A stretch of DNA of 37,527 bases from Porticoccaceae bacterium UBA2002 (lineage in GTDB: Bacteria; Pseudomonadota; Gammaproteobacteria; Pseudomonadales; Porticoccaceae). The stretch spans positions 1-37,527 of the forward strand of contig DDCQ01000095.1 in assembly GCA_002334915.1 (NCBI GenBank), written 5' to 3'. The position numbers were made by a program, and so were the translations under genes. The first letter of the stretch is position 1. The number at the start of each line of letters is the position of its first letter. The notes beneath the pieces were generated by a model. That model worked only from the letters and a program-made list of their open reading frames with translations, did no database searches and was not told the DNA's origin. Positions 33,154 through 37,527 of the stretch are shown here, piece by piece.

Positions 33154-33180
33154 TTGTGTAAGGCTCAGACTGTGTAGAAT
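33154..33180 (+). promoter_or_regulatory. possible smc promoter
   Basis: TAGAAT (5 of 6) at 33175-33180 has a weak TTGTGT 15 nt upstream. It lies in the 185-nt spacer between ccmI and smc; the spacer otherwise holds only a short GGCC-TGA-GGCC hairpin that is not followed by T residues. Confidence 0.3.
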
Positions 33181-33248
33181 TACCCGCTAACCATTACTTA
33201 ATCCTGTGGCCGAAAGGCTGGGTCAAACACCAATAGAAATGATGAAAC

Positions 33249-36200
33249 ATGCGGCTTAAATCGATTAAATTAGCTGGGTTCAAATCCTTTGTGGACCCGA
33301 CCAATGTCAACTTTCCCAGCAATCTCTGCGCCGTCGTCGGGCCCAATGGTTGCGGTAAATCCAATATAATCGATGCTGTCCGCTGGGTGATGGGCGAGAG
33401 CTCTGCCAAGAATCTGCGCGGCGAGAATATGTCCGACGTTATCTTTAACGGCTCTGGCGGTCGCAAGCCAGTGGGACAGGCCAGTATCGAGCTGATATTT
33501 GATAACTCTGATGGCCGTATTGTTGGTGAGTACGCCTCGTACAACGAGATTGGCATCAAGCGCAAGGTCACCAGAGATGGCCAGTCCAACTATTATCTGA
33601 ATGGCAACAAATGCCGCCGTCGCGATATCACAGATATTTTCCTGGGCACAGGTTTGGGGCCGCGCAGCTACGCCATTATTGAGCAGGGCATGATCTCCCG
33701 TCTAATTGAGGCAAAGCCAGACGAGCTGCGAGTTTATATCGAAGAAGCCGCAGGCATCTCCAAATACAAAGAGCGCCGCCGCGATACCGAAGGGCGTATT
33801 CAGCGCACCATAGAAAACCTCGAACGACTGACTGATATTCGCGATGAGTTGGGTCGCCAGCTGGGCAGGCTCGAGCGACAGGCAAAAGCCGCAGAAAAGT
33901 ATGCCGAGTTTAAAAAGGAAGAGCGCCAGGTTTCCGCTGAGCTGCTGGCTCTGAAATGGCGCGGCTACAATCTCAGTGCCACAGAGCAGAAACAGGTGAT
34001 TGGTACCCTGGAAATTGAGCAGGAAAAAATTATTGCCCAGCGCAGCGCCTGTGATAGCAGCATAGAAAAATTGCGCTCAGAATTTACCGACCACAGTGAT
34101 GCCTTTAACGAGGTGCAGGCTCGCTTCTATAAAATTGGCGGGGATGTGGCGCGCATAGAACAGGCCATTGAGCACGCGCAGCAGCGGGCTCAGGAATTGC
34201 ACAAAGATCTGGAACAAACCGAACGCAACTTTAGTGAAGCTGAGCAGCATCTAAGCAGCGATCGCCAGAAGGCCACCGGCTGGACAGCTGAATACGATGA
34301 ACTGGCACCGGCTCTGGAAGAGGCCCAGGCGGCTGAAGCAATCTCCTCCGAAGCACTGCAGGCCGCTGAGTTGGCGATGCAAACCTGGCAGCAGGCCTGG
34401 GACGAGTTCAATCAGAAATCTGCCAGCCCAAGGCAGCAGGCCGAGGTCCAACAGTCCCGTATTCAGCATCTAGAGCAGCTGATGCGTCGCCTGACTGAAC
34501 GTCAGCAGACCCTCTCCACAGAGGCCAGCAGCTTCCAGGCCAGCCCGGCGGAAGAGGAGATGGCTACTATCCAGGCTATGCTTTCAGAGGCGGAGCTGGC
34601 GAGCGAAGCCATAGAAAAGCAACGCGCCGATAACAGCGCCGAGATAGAGACTCTGCGCGGTGAAGAAAAGCAGGTTGTCACCGAGCTCAATGAGGCACGC
34701 AGTAAGCAGCAGACCCTAAAAGGTCGCCAGGCATCTCTGGATGCTCTGCAGCAGGCAGCAATGGGTGATGATGCAGAGAAGCAGTGGCTGAGTTCCAAAG
34801 GGCTGGGCGACAGACCTCGTCTGTCGGCGTCAGTCAAGCCAGCCGATGGCTGGGAAGTGGCAGTTGAGACCGTGCTGGGCAGTTATCTGCAAGCTATTGC
34901 CGTAGACGATATTGCCAGTTCAGTGGGCTTGCTGGATGACTTTAAAAAGGGCGAGTTGCTACTGGTGGGCAGTGCAACTGCAGCAGCTCAGTCTGGTGAT
35001 AAGGGGCAGCTGCTCAGCGATTTGGTTGAGGGCGATGCTGCCCGTGGCCTGATTAATAATATCTATGCCGCCGAGACTCTGGCCGATGCACTGAAACTGC
35101 AGTCGTCGCTCTCTGCCATTGAATCTGTAGTTACCCGCGACGGCATTTGGCTGGGCAATAACTGGCTGCGTGTGGCTCGCGACAAAGATGCCACCGCAGG
35201 TGTGCTGCAGCGCAAACAGGAGCTGGAGACCATAGGTTCGCAGATGGGCGAGCTGGAAACTCAGATTGCAACCCTGGATAAAACTCGTCAGAGCAACGAA
35301 CAGCGTCTGCAAACCCTGGAAACCACCCGTCAGGAAATAGCCACCAATGTAGCCCAGCAGCAGAGTAACTACGCCGAGCTGCGCTCAAAACTCAGTGGCT
35401 TTGAAGTGCAGATCGAACAGTACAGGGCACGTAAAGAGCGCGCCGAAAATGAACTGGCCGAAGTGGTTCAGCAGTCCGAGACAGAGCAGGAAAATTTATC
35501 CGCCGCGCGGGTGATTCTTCATGAGTCCATCGAAAAGATGGAGGCAGATACAGTGCGGCGAGAAGAGCTGATTGTGCAGCGTGACAAATGCCGCACTGAG
35601 CTCGATGAAGTGCGTCAGACAGCTCGCCATGACCGAGATCGCGGTCAGGAATTGCGCGTGCGTGAGAGTTCATTACAAACTCAGCTGACCAGTGTTCGCG
35701 AAGGCATTGGTCGTCTTGAGGTGCAGGTTGAGCGCCTGCAAGAGCGCAGAGAACAGCTGCGCGAAGCCTTCAATATCAAAGAAGATCCCACCGAAGCCCA
35801 TAAACTTGAGCTCGAGTCCCAGCTTGAGGCCCGATTGCTGGTTGATACAGAGATGACCGAAGCCAAGGCGCTGGTCGATGCCACCGAGCACCAGATGCGC
35901 GAGCAGGAAAAACTGCGCGGCGAGCTGGAGCAAGAAGTCCAGGCAGTGCGCAGCAAACTGGAAAAGCAACGAATCTCCGCCCAGGAAATCAGCACCCTGA
36001 GCCGCACCATTGAAGAGCAGATTGCAGAGAAGCAGGCAGATCTTGAAACTCTGCTGGAAAACCTGGCCGACGATGCGGTAATTATCGACTGGGAAGAGCA
36101 GCTTGAGCTGATTGGCAATCGTATTCAGCGCCTGGGGCCAATTAATCTGGCGGCGATTGATGAATATAAAATTGAGTCCGAGCGCAAAGATTATCTGGAC

Positions 36201-36746
36201 CAGCAAAATGCAGAGCTGGAAGATGCACTGAACACATTGCAAAACGCCATTCAAAAAATCGACCGCGAGACCCGCACCAGATTTAAAGAGACCTTCGATC
36301 TGGTAAATGGCCATATTCAGGAGCTTTTCCCCAAACTATTTGGTGGTGGTCACGCCTATCTGGAAATGACCGGCGAAGACTTGCTCAATACGGGTGTTAC
36401 GCTGATGGCCCGCCCACCGGGTAAAAAGAATTCATCTATCCATCTGCTGTCTGGCGGTGAGAAGGCCATGACGGCAATCGCCATGGTATTCTCAATCTTT
36501 AAATTGAACCCAGCGCCATTTTGTATGCTCGACGAGGTCGACGCGCCGCTGGATGATGCCAATGTGGGCCGCTATGCCAAGATGGTGAAAGAGATGTCTG
36601 AGCAGGTGCAGTTTATCTTTATTACTCACAACAAGATTTCTATGGAAGCGGCCAATCAATTGATGGGTGTAACCATGCATGAACCAGGTGTTTCTCGACT
36701 GGTGACGGTAGATGTCAATCAGGCAGCCGAACTGGCAGAGGCCTGA
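33249..36746 (+). CDS. smc: chromosome segregation protein Smc
   Basis: ATP-driven DNA-organising protein, 1165 residues. The N-terminal head has KLAGFKSFVDPT and Walker A GPNGCGKSN (Lys37). Two long coiled coils rich in Glu, Gln and Ala flank a hinge at about residues 510-650. The C-terminal head has the signature HLLSGGEKAM (Ser1068) and Walker B FCMLDEVDAPLDD (Asp1095), then FIFITHNKISME. It takes the role MukB has in enterobacteria. Partner genes scpA and scpB are not in the window. zipA follows on the same strand. Confidence 0.98.
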   Translation: MRLKSIKLAGFKSFVDPTNVNFPSNLCAVVGPNGCGKSNIIDAVRWVMGESSAKNLRGENMSDVIFNGSGGRKPVGQASIELIFDNSDGRIVGEYASYNEIGIKRKVTRDGQSNYYLNGNKCRRRDITDIFLGTGLGPRSYAIIEQGMISRLIEAKPDELRVYIEEAAGISKYKERRRDTEGRIQRTIENLERLTDIRDELGRQLGRLERQAKAAEKYAEFKKEERQVSAELLALKWRGYNLSATEQKQVIGTLEIEQEKIIAQRSACDSSIEKLRSEFTDHSDAFNEVQARFYKIGGDVARIEQAIEHAQQRAQELHKDLEQTERNFSEAEQHLSSDRQKATGWTAEYDELAPALEEAQAAEAISSEALQAAELAMQTWQQAWDEFNQKSASPRQQAEVQQSRIQHLEQLMRRLTERQQTLSTEASSFQASPAEEEMATIQAMLSEAELASEAIEKQRADNSAEIETLRGEEKQVVTELNEARSKQQTLKGRQASLDALQQAAMGDDAEKQWLSSKGLGDRPRLSASVKPADGWEVAVETVLGSYLQAIAVDDIASSVGLLDDFKKGELLLVGSATAAAQSGDKGQLLSDLVEGDAARGLINNIYAAETLADALKLQSSLSAIESVVTRDGIWLGNNWLRVARDKDATAGVLQRKQELETIGSQMGELETQIATLDKTRQSNEQRLQTLETTRQEIATNVAQQQSNYAELRSKLSGFEVQIEQYRARKERAENELAEVVQQSETEQENLSAARVILHESIEKMEADTVRREELIVQRDKCRTELDEVRQTARHDRDRGQELRVRESSLQTQLTSVREGIGRLEVQVERLQERREQLREAFNIKEDPTEAHKLELESQLEARLLVDTEMTEAKALVDATEHQMREQEKLRGELEQEVQAVRSKLEKQRISAQEISTLSRTIEEQIAEKQADLETLLENLADDAVIIDWEEQLELIGNRIQRLGPINLAAIDEYKIESERKDYLDQQNAELEDALNTLQNAIQKIDRETRTRFKETFDLVNGHIQELFPKLFGGGHAYLEMTGEDLLNTGVTLMARPPGKKNSSIHLLSGGEKAMTAIAMVFSIFKLNPAPFCMLDEVDAPLDDANVGRYAKMVKEMSEQVQFIFITHNKISMEAANQLMGVTMHEPGVSRLVTVDVNQAAELAEA

Positions 36747-36820
36747 CCGATTAGGTCGAGTACTTTAACTCGGCTAAATTATCTGCAGCGCCTGAATTCA
36801 CCAGTTGATAAATTAAACTG

Positions 36821-36855
36821 CGCGTTGAAAAAAAACTTTGTTTTTTTTCAACGCG
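36821..36855. repeat. perfect 15-bp inverted repeat between smc and zipA
   Basis: CGCGTTGAAAAAAAA (36821-36835), a five-base spacer CTTTG, and TTTTTTTTCAACGCG (36841-36855) form a perfect stem. The eight A-T pairs are at the loop end, not after the stem as in intrinsic terminators. It lies about 75 nt after smc and 47 nt before zipA. Confidence 0.85.
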
Positions 36856-36901
36856 AACTACAATAACAAAAGTTTAACAAAGAGTTGAGCAAGCCCTGTA
36901 T

Positions 36902-37527
36902 ATGGATTTTTTTGGCCCACGTGAAGTTCTGATTGTCGTTATTGCCCTGGTATTTATCGCTATGGTGCTGGACGGTATTCGTCGTGTGAAACACAATCGC
37001 TACGAAAAACTGCAGATGTCATCGCGCAAGTTACAACGCACAGGGGGCGGCGCTGCAGATGAGCCAGACGAGCTGCAAAATGCTCAGTTTCCCTCCGGCG
37101 GATCAAGAGTCGTAGGCATTCGTGATGAGGCCGATATACAGCAGGTAGAGGAGAGTCTGCGCCGCAGTTCAGCCACTACAGATTTCAATTTTTCGCGCCA
37201 GCCCCAGCAAGAACAATTCGATCTGGACAACTCAATTTTTGATCGCGAGCGCGCTCAACTCAATGAGCTGAATGCGCGCGAAGCTGAACAGCGGTCAAGG
37301 ACCGCCAGCACCGAAAAGGCTGGTGACGCAGCGCAGCAGGATGTTCTGGTGATGCACCTGATGGCCAGCAAAGGTGAGCGTATTCAGGGGCAGGCATTAT
37401 TGGATGCAGTACTAGCTTGCGGGTTTTTATTTGGCGGCAATAAATTTTTTGATCGCCATATCAATGATGATGGCACTGGTGAAGTACTGTTTAGCTTGGC
37501 AAATCTGCTCAACCCAGGCACCTTCGA
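36902..37527 (+). CDS. zipA: cell division protein ZipA, 3'-truncated
   Basis: Inner-membrane anchor for FtsZ. The reading frame from the ATG at 36902 is open to the window edge (208 codons). It begins MDFFGPREVLIVVIALVFIAMVLDGIRRVK, an N-terminal helix with a cytoplasmic basic flank, then a variable Glu/Gln-rich linker. From about residue 163 the FtsZ-binding domain starts: VLVMHLMASKGERIQGQALLDAVLA and FGGNKFFDRHINDDGTGEVLFSLANLLNPGTF. The remainder lies outside the window. No clear Shine-Dalgarno sequence precedes the ATG. Order smc-zipA is as in Pseudomonas, where ligA follows. Confidence 0.94.
   Translation, partial: MDFFGPREVLIVVIALVFIAMVLDGIRRVKHNRYEKLQMSSRKLQRTGGGAADEPDELQNAQFPSGGSRVVGIRDEADIQQVEESLRRSSATTDFNFSRQPQQEQFDLDNSIFDRERAQLNELNAREAEQRSRTASTEKAGDAAQQDVLVMHLMASKGERIQGQALLDAVLACGFLFGGNKFFDRHINDDGTGEVLFSLANLLNPGTF

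Noticed and set aside
35673..36314. 213-codon open frame antisense to smc
   Set aside because: Leucine- and phenylalanine-rich reverse reading of a Glu/Gln-rich coiled-coil gene; a shadow.

Overview
The window is a chromosomal segment from a gammaproteobacterium. Smc rather than MukB lies directly before zipA, the macromolecular-synthesis cluster (rpsU-yqeY-dnaG-rpoD-tRNA) is divergent from tsaD-folB-folK, and a System I cytochrome c maturation operon is complete. This gene order is close to that of Pseudomonas and of marine Cellvibrionales-type bacteria. The carbon-metabolism genes at the left end fit a marine heterotroph using methylated amines or betaines. No phage, insertion sequence, CRISPR array or rRNA was seen, and no gene-free stretch exceeds 300 bases.

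Left part (1-8937): the 3' part of a RACo-type corrinoid-activating ATPase gene, cut by the window edge; two convergent GlxA-type AraC regulators; and a tight soxB-soxD-soxA-soxG operon for tetrahydrofolate-linked heterotetrameric sarcosine oxidase. Together they suggest that a corrinoid-dependent demethylation encoded further left feeds sarcosine to SoxBDAG. The regulator divergent from soxB has a candidate AraC-style direct-repeat operator in front of it.

Accessory part (8938-13760): small envelope and secreted proteins (a Cys-rich lipoprotein, an XRE regulator, a lipoprotein alkaline phosphatase, an exported HNH nuclease, a DUF4399 protein, a small cupin and a membrane-anchored unknown). 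The exported nuclease plus phosphatase could together recover phosphate from extracellular DNA (inference).

Core information-processing part (13946-22975): on the minus strand rpsU, yqeY, dnaG and rpoD, followed 23 nt later by a CAT-anticodon tRNA that looks like tRNA-Ile2. On the plus strand tsaD, folB and folK. On the minus strand again cca and a pteridine-reductase-like SDR gene.

Redox and envelope part (23078-33063): a 4Fe-4S FNR/Anr regulator divergent from uspE, with a near-consensus FNR box between them; uspE is broken by a single-base frameshift at an A4 run. Then exported MsrA, a PA3496-like small acidic protein, and ccmABCDEFGHI, whose start/stop codons mostly overlap.

Right end (33249-37527): smc and a 3'-truncated zipA, separated by a perfect 15-bp inverted repeat of unusual composition. 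No clearly new multi-gene system is visible. The best leads are the uspE frameshift, the smc-zipA hairpin, the sox operator candidate, the rpsU leader hairpin and the repeat that crosses the phosphatase stop codon.
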